Part shown: positions 48,448 to 59,197 of the stretch, piece by piece | Layout of the letters: each line of letters starts with the position of its first letter | How positions within the stretch are numbered: position 1 is the first letter of the stretch | Assembly (NCBI GenBank): GCA_025655575.1 | Contig: JAHXIP010000009.1 | Span: 71,500 to 135,499, forward strand | Reading direction: 5' to 3' | DNA length: 64,000 bases | Source: Candidatus Thiodiazotropha sp. (ex Monitilora ramsayi) | Lineage (GTDB): Bacteria > Pseudomonadota > Gammaproteobacteria > Chromatiales > Chromatiaceae | Notes under the pieces: model-generated | Seen by the model: only the letters and a program-made list of their open reading frames with translations | Database searches by the model: none | What the model was told of the DNA's origin: nothing | Program-made: the position numbers and the translations under genes

Positions 48448-49071
48448 TCACCGGATACGTAACCCACCAGGTCTCAACGGTCGGTTCCCGCTTTTTTTCC
48501 TGATACCCTCAATACCCAAAGAGAACTCCATCTGCCGAGCGGCCTCACCAAGAAATTTTGTAATACCAAAATCTGCCAGGGTGATACTCGTAGTACCTTC
48601 AAATCCCCGCCGGTAGCCACCCCAGGGATCCGTGCCGGCCCCTACAGGTTTCACATCGATTTCAATCTGTCGGGTAACACCGTGCAAGGTCAAATCCCCC
48701 AGCAAGCGTGCTCTACCCTCGCCCGTTTCTGTATAGGTTGTGCCGACGAAATGCGCATCCGGATAGCGTTCTACATCGAGAATATCATCATCCCGCAGAT
48801 GCTTGTCCCGCTCTGCATGATTGGTATCGATACTGGCCGTATCGATATGAACCTCGATGGTAGTCGATGCAGGATCATTCTCATCGTAGCTGAACTCACC
48901 GGAGAACCGGTTAAAGCGGCCGGTCAGCCAGCTGTACCCCAAATGACTAATCCTGAACTGAATAAAGGCATGACTGCCTTCAGTATCGATTAAATAGTCG
49001 GATGCTAATGCAGAGGCGGCACCGAACGTGGAGAGAATAATGAACACGACCATCCGAATTGAGTGAATCAT
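48448..49071 (-). CDS. YceI-family periplasmic protein
   Basis: 207 residues from ATG 49071. A signal peptide (VVFIILSTFGAASALA) is followed by a lipocalin-like YceI domain: YLIDTEGSHAFIQFRISHLGYSW, FSYDENDPASTTIEVHIDTASIDT, and DLTLHGVTRQIEIDV. YceI proteins bind polyisoprenoids. The start at 49071 is preferred to 49077 because AAGGA stands at the right distance from it only. Confidence 0.9.
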   Translation of the reverse strand: MIHSIRMVVFIILSTFGAASALASDYLIDTEGSHAFIQFRISHLGYSWLTGRFNRFSGEFSYDENDPASTTIEVHIDTASIDTNHAERDKHLRDDDILDVERYPDAHFVGTTYTETGEGRARLLGDLTLHGVTRQIEIDVKPVGAGTDPWGGYRRGFEGTTSITLADFGITKFLGEAARQMEFSLGIEGIRKKSGNRPLRPGGLRIR

Positions 49072-49263
49072 TGGCATTCCTTATAGGGGTAAGCTGGTTA
49101 TCAATGTATTGCAGCCAGGCGTTAGCGAAATTTCTGTGACGCCGACTGATCGTTTAGACCGCCTGAGTCAAGTTTTATCACCTCGAACTGTATGTGACCT
49201 TTATCAATCTAGCGTGTTTTCAATCTTGCCGTTGGCCTCAATAGTTGAGCTATACTGTACCTC

Positions 49264-49677
49264 ATGGATACGACAGACACCGGAAAGGTCAGGCTCGAAA
49301 TCGTCGACAACAGCTATATACATGCTGTTATCTACAGCGACGAAGAGATCATCGAAAGCGACATCAAACCTGTCACAAACTTCCTTGATCAGTTTACTGA
49401 TCCAGTGCCAGCGCTGATCGAGCGACAGGGACAATACTCAATCTCTGTCCTGGTGCAAATCTCGATGATGCAGCAGACCAAGCATAGACTGAAAGCTGTA
49501 GCCTACATCGAGCGCAACCACCGTGACGTGATCATGACCCGGATCGCAGCCAGTACCTATTTCCGGGATGTAGAGGTCAAGTCCTTCTACGACCAGGAAG
49601 AAGCCATCGAGTGGCTGAAACAGTTCTTCCCTGCCACACCACTTATCACCGAAACACAGAAGTCGGCCCAGCTCTAG
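49264..49677 (+). CDS. Hypothetical protein, possibly SpoIIAA/STAS-like
   Basis: 137 residues. Alternating strands and helices (VRLEIVDNSYIHAVIYSDEE, LKAVAYIERNHRDVIMTRIAAS, DVEVKSFYDQEEAIEWLKQFF) resemble small STAS/SpoIIAA-like proteins; the C-terminal FYDQEEAIEWLK is typical of that family. No catalytic motif is visible. An antisense open frame over the first part is a shadow. The gene ends 15 bp from the convergent Lrp-type regulator. Confidence 0.7.
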   Translation: MDTTDTGKVRLEIVDNSYIHAVIYSDEEIIESDIKPVTNFLDQFTDPVPALIERQGQYSISVLVQISMMQQTKHRLKAVAYIERNHRDVIMTRIAASTYFRDVEVKSFYDQEEAIEWLKQFFPATPLITETQKSAQL

Positions 49678-49691
49678 CTCTAGTTATGATT

Positions 49692-50156
49692 TCAGACGGG
49701 TAGCGCTGTCTCATCCACCACCCGACGCATGACAAAGCTGGAGTGGACACCGCTCACGCCTTCGATGCGTGTAATCTGGTTCAGCAGCAGCGCCTGATAG
49801 GCCTCCATATCCTTGACCACGACCTTGATCTGGTAATCCGCATCCTGACCGGTGATCAGCAGGCACTCCAGCACCTCGGGAAGTGCGCTGACCTTCTTTT
49901 CAAAGTTGGCGAATCGTTCCGGTGTGTGGCGATCCATAGCAATATGGATCAACGCCATCAGGCTCAGACCCAGTTTGCCGGCATCCAGACAGGCCCGGTA
50001 GCCTGTGATGATCCCCGCCGCCTCCAGTGCCCGCACCCGTCGCAGGCAGGGGGAAGGTGAGAGACCGATCTTTTCTGCTAGATCCTGGTTGCTGATTCGA
50101 CCATCCTGCTGTAGCAATTGCAGAATACGCTTATCGTAGCGATCCAACGTCATCAC
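49692..50156 (-). CDS. Lrp/AsnC-family transcriptional regulator
   Basis: 154 residues. The N-terminal HTH (LDRYDKRILQLLQQDGRISNQDLAEKIGLSPSPCLRRVRALEAAGII) is followed by the RAM ligand-binding domain (ALIHIAMDRHT, PEVLECLLITGQDADYQIKVVVKDME). This closely resembles leucine-responsive Lrp. It diverges from leuA across an AT-rich 211-bp region, so it may sense leucine or another amino acid and regulate leuA. Confidence 0.95.
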   Translation of the reverse strand: MMTLDRYDKRILQLLQQDGRISNQDLAEKIGLSPSPCLRRVRALEAAGIITGYRACLDAGKLGLSLMALIHIAMDRHTPERFANFEKKVSALPEVLECLLITGQDADYQIKVVVKDMEAYQALLLNQITRIEGVSGVHSSFVMRRVVDETALPV

Positions 50157-50367
50157 ACTGCCCTCAATTTAATAATATAAAAAATATTATGCTTATATTT
50201 ATTAATATAGAGCAATATTTCACTTTATTACACTAAATCACAACCATAATTCGCAAGCACTTGCCAATCGATCTGCTCTAATCTTTCACCATCGGCCACA
50301 AGCCAACCAGGAATTGCCCCCAGCCACAAGCCATGGGCAGAGCAGAAAGCCTCACAAGGGCAGATCA

Positions 50368-52062
50368 ATGAGCCACTCACCAGGAGCAAGTACCTTGAAA
50401 CGTTTCGACCATCGCAAATATCACCCCACTCAGGGGATGCCTCTACAGCATCGCGAGTGGCCCAACCGGACCATCGGCAAGGCGCCAATCTGGGCCAGTG
50501 TCGATCTGCGCGATGGAAATCAGGCATTACTGGAGCCCATGAGTGTGGAGCAGAAACGGCGTCTATGGAGACTGTTGGTGAAACTCGGTTTCAAGGAGAT
50601 CGAGCTCGGCTTTCCCGCCGCCAGCCAGCCGGACTACGACTTTGTGCGTTGGCTAATAGAAGGAGACCATATCCCTGCTGATGTAACCGTGCAGGTATTG
50701 GTCCAGGCCCGTGAGTCACTGATCCGCAAGACCTTCGAGTCACTCAAAGGCGCCCGGCGCGCTATCGTGCATGTCTATAACTCCACCTCCACGGTACAGC
50801 GTGAACGGGTCTTCGGACTCGACCGTGAAGGCATCAAGGCCATTGCGCTAGAGGGTGCAGAGTTGCTGAAACGCGAAGCCAGACGTTATCCGGAGACCGA
50901 CTGGGTCTTCCAGTACTCTCCCGAAAGCTTCTCCAATACCGAATGGGATTATGCGGTTGAGGTCTGCAACGCCGTAATCGATGTCTGGCAACCCACAGTC
51001 GATCACCCCTGCATCATCAACCTTCCCGCCACGGTGGAGAGCAGTACGCCCAACCTCTTCGCAGACCAGGTTGAGTATTTCTGCCGCCACGTCTCCCGGC
51101 GCGATGCCATCAAGGTGTCGATTCACACCCATAACGACCGTGGCAGTGCAGTGGCGGCGGCAGAACTGGCGATCCTCGCCGGTGCAGATCGAGTCGAAGG
51201 CACCCTCATGGGCAATGGTGAGCGAACCGGCAACATGGACGTGGTCACACTGGCCATGAATCTCTACAGCCAGGGTATAGATCCCGAGCTTGACCTCTCC
51301 CAACCGGATGAAATTCTGCAAGTCTACAGCCAGTGCACGGGTCTACCGGTACACCCCAGGCATCCCTGGGTAGGAGAGCTGGTCTATACCGCCTTCTCCG
51401 GCTCTCATCAGGATGCCATCCGTAAATGCCTGCACCAGCAGCAACCGGACGAGTCCTGGCAGGTGGCCTACCTTCCGATCGATCCTCAGGACATCGGTCG
51501 TGACTACCAGGCGGTGATCCGGGTCAACAGCCAGTCAGGCAAAGGGGGCGTGGCCTATGTGCTGGAGCGTGATTACGGCCTGATGCTGCCGCGTTGGATC
51601 CAGACCGAGCTCTCAGGCATCGTGCAACGGGTCAGTGAATCGCGCCAGGGAGAGGTCGGCAGCGAAACCATCTACCAGCTCTTTCAGGACCATTTCGTGG
51701 CTGACGACAAGCCCGTCCGGCTGGAGGGTTACCGTTTAGACCGTCACCAGGGAAGTGATGTGATTGAGGTAACACTGACGGATAGCGCACAACCCAGGAC
51801 GATTCACGGGCTGGGCGAAGGGGCTATCTCAGCCTTCATGGATGCCTGGACACAGGCCTACGGCCAGCAGGCCAGGGTTCTCGATTACAGCGAACATGCC
51901 ATCGGTGAGGGTACCGATGCAGAAGCTGTCGCCTACGTACTGCTCGACGTAGAAGGTCAACATATCGCAGGAGCGGCATTTGATCAGGATAGCCTGAGTG
52001 CCTCTCTTAAATCGCTGACATCCGCGCTGAATCTGTCCCAGTCCACACGACGGGCTGCATGA
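50368..52062 (+). CDS. leuA: 2-isopropylmalate synthase (long LeuA type)
   Basis: 564 residues. First committed step of leucine synthesis: condenses acetyl-CoA with 2-ketoisovalerate. WASVDLRDGNQALLEPM provides the metal-binding DxR motif, and SIHTHNDRG(S) and GADRVEGTLMGNGERTGN are conserved TIM-barrel motifs. The LeuA dimer/regulatory domain occupies the last part. This is the longer LeuA2-like form. Start at 50368 has AAGGG upstream; a GTG or ATG at 50314 adds 18 residues and is less likely. Divergent from the Lrp-type gene. Confidence 0.96.
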   Translation: MSHSPGASTLKRFDHRKYHPTQGMPLQHREWPNRTIGKAPIWASVDLRDGNQALLEPMSVEQKRRLWRLLVKLGFKEIELGFPAASQPDYDFVRWLIEGDHIPADVTVQVLVQARESLIRKTFESLKGARRAIVHVYNSTSTVQRERVFGLDREGIKAIALEGAELLKREARRYPETDWVFQYSPESFSNTEWDYAVEVCNAVIDVWQPTVDHPCIINLPATVESSTPNLFADQVEYFCRHVSRRDAIKVSIHTHNDRGSAVAAAELAILAGADRVEGTLMGNGERTGNMDVVTLAMNLYSQGIDPELDLSQPDEILQVYSQCTGLPVHPRHPWVGELVYTAFSGSHQDAIRKCLHQQQPDESWQVAYLPIDPQDIGRDYQAVIRVNSQSGKGGVAYVLERDYGLMLPRWIQTELSGIVQRVSESRQGEVGSETIYQLFQDHFVADDKPVRLEGYRLDRHQGSDVIEVTLTDSAQPRTIHGLGEGAISAFMDAWTQAYGQQARVLDYSEHAIGEGTDAEAVAYVLLDVEGQHIAGAAFDQDSLSASLKSLTSALNLSQSTRRAA

Positions 52063-52173
52063 ACAGAGACAGATTGCGTCGCTGGTTCGGGGAAGTTTCG
52101 CTACCCTGAACCAACACCGGCGTGCCCCACCCGAGCTCAACGATTGGAGAGCAATACAGAATCACGCAGGCAT

Positions 52174-52207
52174 AAAAAATGGCCGGCATCCAAAGATGAC
52201 CGGCCAT
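52174..52207 (-). terminator. Intrinsic terminator of argG
   Basis: A stem of ATGGCCGG with CCGGCCAT (52179-52186 and 52200-52207) is followed on the minus strand by U residues (A run 52174-52179). It lies 18 bp past the argG stop. Confidence 0.85.
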
Positions 52208-52224
52208 TCTCTAACCAGCGGTTA

Positions 52225-53445
52225 TCAGCGCTTCTTAAATGCAGCCACCCGCAGGCGCAGGGCATTCAGTTTGATGAAGCCCTCCGCATCCTGCTGATTA
52301 TAGGCACCGGCATCGTCCTCGAAAGTAGCGATAGACTCATCGAACAGGCTGTTGGTCTCAGACTTGCGCCCAGCCACGTAGACATTGCCTTTATAGAGCT
52401 TCAATCTGACCACACCGTTGACCACTTTCTGGGTCTCGTCGATAGCTGCCTGCAGCATCTCCCGCTCCGGGGCGAACCAATAACCGTTATAGACCAGCTT
52501 GGCGTAGCGAGGCATCAGCTCATCCTTCATATGCGCTGCCTCCCGGTCCAGAGTCAGTGATTCCATAGCCCGGTGGGCCTTGAGCAGGATGGTGCCGCCG
52601 GGTGTCTCGTAACAGCCGCGTGACTTCATACCCACATAACGATTTTCGACGATATCGGCGCGGCCGATACCGTTGGCGCCACCCAACTGATTCAGCTTCA
52701 GCAGCAGACTGGCAGGTGAAAGATCTTCACCGTCGATGGAAACGGCATCGCCGTTAGTAAAGCCAATTTCGATATAGGTCGGTGCATCCGGCGCCTCCTC
52801 CGGTGAGACCGACCAGCGCCACATCTCGTTGCCCGGCTCGGTCCAGGGGTCCTCCAGGTCGTAGCCCTCGTAGGAGATATGCAGCAGATTGGCATCCATA
52901 GAATAGGGGGACTTCTTGCCTTCCCGCTTCATCTCGACGGAGATGCCGTGGGCTTCGGCATAGGCCAGCAGCTTCTCGCGTGAGTTGAGATCCCACTCAC
53001 GCCAGGGGGCGATGATCTTGATATCAGGGCGCAATGCATAGGCGCCCAGCTCAAAACGTACCTGATCGTTACCCTTGCCGGTAGCACCATGGGAAATCGC
53101 ATCGGCACCGGTCTCGTTGGCGATCTCGATCAATCGCTTGGCGATCAGCGGACGGGCGATAGAGGTACCCAGCAGGTACTCACCCTCGTAGATGGCATTG
53201 GCGCGAAACATGGGGAAGACGTAATCACGCACGAACTCTTCGGTGAGATCTTCGATATAGATCTCCTTGATACCGGCCGCCTCGGCCTTGCCGCGTACCG
53301 GCTCGACCTCTTCACCCTGGCCGATATCGGCAGTGAAGGTCACCACTTCGCATTGGTACTCGTCTTGCAGCCATTTGACGATAATCGAGGTATCCAGACC
53401 ACCCGAGTAGGCCAGCACGACCTTTTTAATGCCATCGTTGGACAT
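52225..53445 (-). CDS. argG: Argininosuccinate synthase
   Basis: 406 residues from ATG 53445, with GGGAG upstream. Condenses citrulline and aspartate, using ATP. The PP-loop [18 protein letters not shown] and later [16 protein letters not shown] and [16 protein letters not shown] are the type 1 ArgG signatures. A longer frame to 53484 adds 13 residues with no support. It is separated from argD-argF by about 11 kb. Its own terminator follows at 52174. Confidence 0.97.
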   Translation of the reverse strand: MSNDGIKKVVLAYSGGLDTSIIVKWLQDEYQCEVVTFTADIGQGEEVEPVRGKAEAAGIKEIYIEDLTEEFVRDYVFPMFRANAIYEGEYLLGTSIARPLIAKRLIEIANETGADAISHGATGKGNDQVRFELGAYALRPDIKIIAPWREWDLNSREKLLAYAEAHGISVEMKREGKKSPYSMDANLLHISYEGYDLEDPWTEPGNEMWRWSVSPEEAPDAPTYIEIGFTNGDAVSIDGEDLSPASLLLKLNQLGGANGIGRADIVENRYVGMKSRGCYETPGGTILLKAHRAMESLTLDREAAHMKDELMPRYAKLVYNGYWFAPEREMLQAAIDETQKVVNGVVRLKLYKGNVYVAGRKSETNSLFDESIATFEDDAGAYNQQDAEGFIKLNALRLRVAAFKKR

Positions 53446-53533
53446 CCGCAGTCTCCCAGAAAGATGCTTGGAAAAGCCGGCCATTATAGACCATTCGGCC
53501 CGGATGTCTCACCAGATAAGCGCCTGATCCGTT

Positions 53534-54238
53534 TTATGGCAGCAGAATTCTACAGCATCCCCCTTGCAAAACGCCGCCGTTGGAGAGCGTCACCCTTCCC
53601 CGCTTGCCATCATGCTTGTGGAGATCGAGCACCACCTGTGTGAAATAGAGACCCAGACCCGTGTTATTATTGAGAAAACCCGACTCCGGATGAAAGAACT
53701 CCCCCTGCTTCTCCAGCATCGATTCGGGAAAGCCGCTGCCGTTATCCTCCACGGTGACAACCAGTCCTTCATCCGTGGTCTCTGCAGAAACCCTCAGCCA
53801 ATCCTTGGTATAGCGCAGGGCATTGCTGATGGCATTACTCATTACGCCGGTCATCAGATTCCGATCGAAATACCAGTAGAGTTCTTCGCTGCATTCAACC
53901 TCATAGCCAATCCCTTTCTGCTTGGTGAGATCACCATGCTCCAACATCTCTTCCTCGAGAAAATCACGGATGGAGTGAGCATCCACATTCAGCATGTAGT
54001 TGCCTTCCTCGACTTTGAACAGGGTCAGCATTTTCACCAGATTGTTGTTGATCCGCCTGACTTCATATTCCATGTCTGCGCACTCTTGGCTGACACCGCA
54101 GGCCTCCAGGTCGCAGTTTTCCGAAATCATGCCGATGTACTTCAGCAGAATACCGAGGGAGTTCTTGATGTCATGGGAGACCATGGCAAAGGCCGAGGTC
54201 AATCCCAACACTTCATCTTTTTGTTGATCATCCTTCAA
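53534..54238 (-). CDS. Cytoplasmic histidine kinase
   Basis: 234 residues, no transmembrane segment or sensor domain. The H-box AMVSHDIKNSLGILLKYIGM near residue 20 has the phospho-acceptor His; the HATPase has the N-box (NAISNALRYTKDWLRV), VEDNGSGFPESM and NNTGLGLYFTQVVLDLH. It starts at TTG 54238 with AGGAG upstream, 19 bp after the response-regulator gene on the same strand, so the two form a pair. Confidence 0.92.
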   Translation of the reverse strand: MKDDQQKDEVLGLTSAFAMVSHDIKNSLGILLKYIGMISENCDLEACGVSQECADMEYEVRRINNNLVKMLTLFKVEEGNYMLNVDAHSIRDFLEEEMLEHGDLTKQKGIGYEVECSEELYWYFDRNLMTGVMSNAISNALRYTKDWLRVSAETTDEGLVVTVEDNGSGFPESMLEKQGEFFHPESGFLNNNTGLGLYFTQVVLDLHKHDGKRGRVTLSNGGVLQGGCCRILLP

Positions 54239-54257
54239 CTCAATACTCCTGATCCGG

Positions 54258-55865
54258 TCACGCCGGCAACTGGTTTAATACGTGGAGATACTTGTCTGCA
54301 GCGGCATCCCGTCGGTCTCTTAGCAATAACTGATTCAACGAATGGCGACACCTGAAATGGTAGCCATGATCTACCCCATGCTCTTGCATGTAGTCGATCA
54401 TGGCACTGATCGACATGAGGGTAAGGGTGCGGTTGGCCGGGTAGTGATCAACCGTTTCATTCAATAAGGTGATTGCCTGCGCCACACCGCCCTGTTGCAG
54501 CAGCTGAATACACTCGCCATGAATCCGCTTCAACTCACCCTTGCTCTCCTTGATCAAGGCGTCAGCTTCGCTCTCATTACCGTGGTGTTTCATCAACTGC
54601 TGTACTCGATCAGTCCATGCGTCATCATCGTGATGATTACATAAGAGGACACCCAGCAGCGCTTGCGCCTCTTCGCTTCTGGAAAGCTGAAACAGATCAT
54701 CTGCGGCTGCCAATAGATCATCGGCAGCGATGACGCCTTTGTGCTCACTGACCAACTGATCAATCTCATGCAGATAGGCGTCGATCACTTCGTCATTGTC
54801 AATGTGACGTTTTGCCCGGGCATGCCTGCTCAGCATTTGAATCTGATCGGAGGGATGTTCATTGAAACGTTTGCGACCGTCAGCCAACAGCCGCAGTAAC
54901 TTCGGGTAGTGTCCGTTCTTCTGGTGAATATCCGCCAGCTGACGGTACTCTTCCGCCTTGGCAAAACAGGAATTCTCTCCCCAGCGGACAGCCGCTAGAA
55001 AAGCACGCTCCGCTGTTTCCATATCACCATTGTCTCGGGCCAGCTCACCCAATTTTCGCTGCCGGCTGACCAGTTTTGGCGAGAGCTTGACCGCTTGCTG
55101 AAGTAAAACCTGGGCCTCAGCCGTCTCACCACACGCTTCCAGCACCAGGGCCAGCCAGTCATAGACTTCCAGATAGTGCTGATTCTCTTCTATCAAACCA
55201 CGGAAACGCTGCTCAGCCTTCTCCAGATCATTTCTGAAATAGTCGATCTTGCCCAGGCCGAAATTCGCCCAGGGAAAATCACGAATCTTCAGCATCTGAC
55301 GATAAATCGCTGACGCATCGTCATAGCGTTCAAGATCAATGCAGAGCTCTGACTGCAGCTTTGTCAGATAGAGACGCTTTTTTAGGTCGCCGTCACGTTG
55401 TTCGTCACAAAGTGCAATGGCACCGACCTTGTCACCTTCTATCAGCGCTTGATCGATCGGCTTTAACTGGCGTTTGCGCTTCAATACACCGATGAGACGA
55501 TGCTGAAGTACATCGGGATTGATCGGCTTGATCATGTATTCGTCAGGCTGCTGTTCCAAGGCGCCAAGCACCATTGGCATATTGCTTTCGGCGGTAATCA
55601 TAAAGAAGCTGCAGGCATGACCCAGGTAGCCAAGATACCGCGCCTCTTCCAACACCTGCTGACCATCCTTGCCGTCACCCAGGTTGTAGTCACAGATCAC
55701 CACATCGTAGTTCCGAACAGAGAGCGCCTTCAGGCCTTGTTCACCACAGGCGCAGGTTTCGATATCCACGGCGCCAAAACCTGTCAACATCCCCTTGAAG
55801 GAGACGCGCATCTGTTCGAAATCATCGATAATCAGGTAGCGAAGGCGGCCGAATAGATCGTCCAT
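54258..55865 (-). CDS. Response regulator with TPR-like C-terminal region
   Basis: 535 residues. The N-terminal receiver (LIIDDFEQMRVSFKGML, phospho-acceptor Asp in VVICDYNLGDGKDG, and the Lys of YMIKPINP) is followed by a long helical region with TPR repeats (for example YDDASAIYRQMLKIRDFPWANFGLGKIDYF and AQVLLQQAVKLSPK). It has no DNA-binding domain, so its output is probably protein binding. The histidine kinase gene follows 19 bp downstream. It resembles PilZ-less TPR response regulators found in sulfur and marine gammaproteobacteria; no target is evident. Confidence 0.92.
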   Translation of the reverse strand: MDDLFGRLRYLIIDDFEQMRVSFKGMLTGFGAVDIETCACGEQGLKALSVRNYDVVICDYNLGDGKDGQQVLEEARYLGYLGHACSFFMITAESNMPMVLGALEQQPDEYMIKPINPDVLQHRLIGVLKRKRQLKPIDQALIEGDKVGAIALCDEQRDGDLKKRLYLTKLQSELCIDLERYDDASAIYRQMLKIRDFPWANFGLGKIDYFRNDLEKAEQRFRGLIEENQHYLEVYDWLALVLEACGETAEAQVLLQQAVKLSPKLVSRQRKLGELARDNGDMETAERAFLAAVRWGENSCFAKAEEYRQLADIHQKNGHYPKLLRLLADGRKRFNEHPSDQIQMLSRHARAKRHIDNDEVIDAYLHEIDQLVSEHKGVIAADDLLAAADDLFQLSRSEEAQALLGVLLCNHHDDDAWTDRVQQLMKHHGNESEADALIKESKGELKRIHGECIQLLQQGGVAQAITLLNETVDHYPANRTLTLMSISAMIDYMQEHGVDHGYHFRCRHSLNQLLLRDRRDAAADKYLHVLNQLPA

Positions 55866-55971
55866 GAACTGCTATGACTCCCTTTCTGAAGACCGTGGAT
55901 TGAGTGTTGCTGAATAGTTGATGTCCATATCGTGCGATCTACCTATTAATTGATCACAAATAACCATGGTA

Positions 55972-55985
55972 TTGACGTGGATCAA
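55972..55985. promoter_or_regulatory. Near-consensus FNR/ANR box candidate
   Basis: TTGAC-GTGG-ATCAA has one mismatch to the FNR consensus. It lies between the divergent response-regulator gene and the CAP-domain gene, 107 bp from the former's start codon. Confidence 0.4.
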
Positions 55986-56265
55986 TCAGAATCGGAATGA
56001 CATCCCTAAATCGCCCGAAATCAGCCTGCCACCATCCTTCAAAAGCTCTCTCCAAATCCACGAATTAAAGTCATCTACAAAAAATCTTAATGAGTGGTCC
56101 ATCCAATAAAAAAACATTGGGCTTTACAGACTTATTAACTGGTTCCGTATTTTCGAACTTACAGTTTGGTATCGACACACGATTAATGTAGTTTTTTTAT
56201 ATATCAATCGACTTAAGTGTCCATCCCTACTGTTTGTCGTGGAGCGGACATTGCAGGATAGTGTA

Positions 56266-57459
56266 ATGCGCTCAATCAACCAGATGACTGTTATCGGCCT
56301 GGGGCTTCTATTGAATCTCAGTTTAAGTGGATGCGGAGGCTCAGATACAGCCAGCTCAAGCACCAATAACGCAGTGGGCACCCAACAAGCCAATTCACCG
56401 ACAGCGGTAATCACTGCGCCTCAGGCCTTCATATCAGGCGAGACAGTTACATTAGACGGCAGCAGCTCATCCGACCCGGATGGCGATACCCTGAGCTTCC
56501 TTTGGACACAGACACAGGGAACAACCATCGCACTCAGTGACACCACGGGGCCTTCGCTCAGTTTTATCGCACCGACAGTGACACAACCTGCACAGTACAC
56601 TTTTCAGTTGACCGTAGCAGACGGAGAGCTTTCCAACGCCGCCACCGTCAATTTTCAGGTCTCACCACTGGTGGATACGACCGCACCGTCAGTTACTGCC
56701 AGATCACCGCTGCCGAACCAGAGCGGAATCGCCACCTCCACCCAGATCAGCGTGGCTTTTGATGAAGCCCTTCTCGGCAGTAGCGTGGACAGCCAGAGCC
56801 TGACGCTCACTCAGAACGGCACACCTGTTGCAGCAAATGTCAGTTATGACAGTAATAGCCACAGCATACGTTTGGCACCTAACACCCAGCTCTCCGGACA
56901 AACCACCTACACGGTCACCCTTGGGGCCACTGTTCAGGACCTCTCAGGAAACTTCGCATCTTCAGAGAGCTGGAGTTTCACAACTGCGACTTCACAATAC
57001 AACCTGGGTGCCACCACGCAACAAACCATTGACCAATGCATGGGACACAGCGAAAAGTTGATGCTGACACTGGTCAATAATGCCCGTGCAGCCACACGCA
57101 GTTGCGGTAGCGCAAGCTATCCGGCCGTCGCACCCCTGGCATGGCATTGCCTGCTTGAGAATGCTGCTCAGGGCCACTCCACCTCCATGGCGGATAACGA
57201 TTATCACGAACACACCGGCATCGACGGCTCCAGTCCCGGCGACCGGATTACTGCTGCCGGATATATCTGGCGTTCCTACGGTGAAAATATTGCCGGCGGT
57301 TATCCCGATGAAGACGCTGTAATGCAGGGCTGGCTTGACAGTCCGGGACACTGCTCCAACATCATGAATTCACGCTTTACAGAATTGGGGGCGGCTTCCG
57401 CGGAGAACAGTGCCTCCACATACCGCATCTACTGGACGCAAAACTTTGCCTCCCAGTAA
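56266..57459 (+). CDS. Lipoprotein with PKD, Ig-like and CAP domains
   Basis: 397 residues from ATG 56266. The signal peptide ends in a lipobox (NLSLSGCGG), so the protein is lipid-anchored. A PKD-like domain (about 60-150), an SbsA-type Ig-like domain (about 155-250) and a C-terminal CAP/SCP domain (about 265-397) follow, the last with AWHCLLENAAQGHSTSM, YGENIAGGY and WLDSPGHCSNIMNSRF. Bacterial CAP proteins are secreted or surface proteins, sometimes proteolytic or lipid-binding; function here is unknown. It ends at a bidirectional terminator shared with ilvC. Confidence 0.9.
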   Translation: MRSINQMTVIGLGLLLNLSLSGCGGSDTASSSTNNAVGTQQANSPTAVITAPQAFISGETVTLDGSSSSDPDGDTLSFLWTQTQGTTIALSDTTGPSLSFIAPTVTQPAQYTFQLTVADGELSNAATVNFQVSPLVDTTAPSVTARSPLPNQSGIATSTQISVAFDEALLGSSVDSQSLTLTQNGTPVAANVSYDSNSHSIRLAPNTQLSGQTTYTVTLGATVQDLSGNFASSESWSFTTATSQYNLGATTQQTIDQCMGHSEKLMLTLVNNARAATRSCGSASYPAVAPLAWHCLLENAAQGHSTSMADNDYHEHTGIDGSSPGDRITAAGYIWRSYGENIAGGYPDEDAVMQGWLDSPGHCSNIMNSRFTELGAASAENSASTYRIYWTQNFASQ

Positions 57460-57482
57460 CTCACCAATTGTTTGAGTGAAAT

Positions 57483-57514
57483 AAAAAAACCCGGGCATGA
57501 TGCCCGGGGTTTTT
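57483..57514. terminator. Bidirectional intrinsic terminator
   Basis: CCCGGGCA (57490-57497) and TGCCCGGG (57501-57508) form an 8-bp stem. It is flanked by an A run before and a T run after, so it serves both the CAP-protein gene and the convergent ilvC. Confidence 0.9.
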
Positions 57515-57567
57515 ATCCTAATCACCGAACCATCAGCAATTACACGATGGTTCGATATGCTGCCGGA

Positions 57568-58702
<1,135 letters not shown>

Positions 58703-58705
58703 CTT

Positions 58706-59197
58706 TCAGAGTCCCAACCCCTTGGGTCCACGCCCGATACCGGAAGGACCGGTACGCACCACTTCGACGATCAGCTCCTCGTTGACTGCTTCAAGAAAAG
58801 CATTCAGCTTACTGGCTGTGCCGGTCAGCTCGACAGTGTAGCTGGTGTCGGTGACATCGATGATCTTGCCACGAAAAATATCCACCAGGCGCTTAATCTC
58901 CTCACGCTGGGTACGCTCGGCACGTAGCTTGATCAGCATCATCTCGCGCTCGAGATGCCCGCCCTCGGTCAGATCCACCAACTTCACCACATCGACCAGC
59001 TTGTTTAATTGCTTGGTGATCTGCTCGATGATCTCGTCACTGCCGCTGGTCACCAGAGTCATACGCGACAGGGTCGCATCCTCGGTGGGTGCCACCGTGA
59101 GAGACTCGATGTTATATCCACGTGCGGTAAACAGGTTGGCCACCCGGGCCAGTGCGCCGGACTCGTTCTCCATCAGAATAGAAATGATATGCCTCAT
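58706..59197 (-). CDS. ilvN: Acetolactate synthase small (regulatory) subunit
   Basis: 163 residues. The ACT-type start MRHIISILMENESGALARVANLFTARGYNIESLTVAPTED is characteristic; the subunit gives valine feedback control to the catalytic subunit. It lies directly downstream of ilvB with the stop and start sharing one base (TGATG), so translation is coupled. Confidence 0.97.
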   Translation of the reverse strand: MRHIISILMENESGALARVANLFTARGYNIESLTVAPTEDATLSRMTLVTSGSDEIIEQITKQLNKLVDVVKLVDLTEGGHLEREMMLIKLRAERTQREEIKRLVDIFRGKIIDVTDTSYTVELTGTASKLNAFLEAVNEELIVEVVRTGPSGIGRGPKGLGL

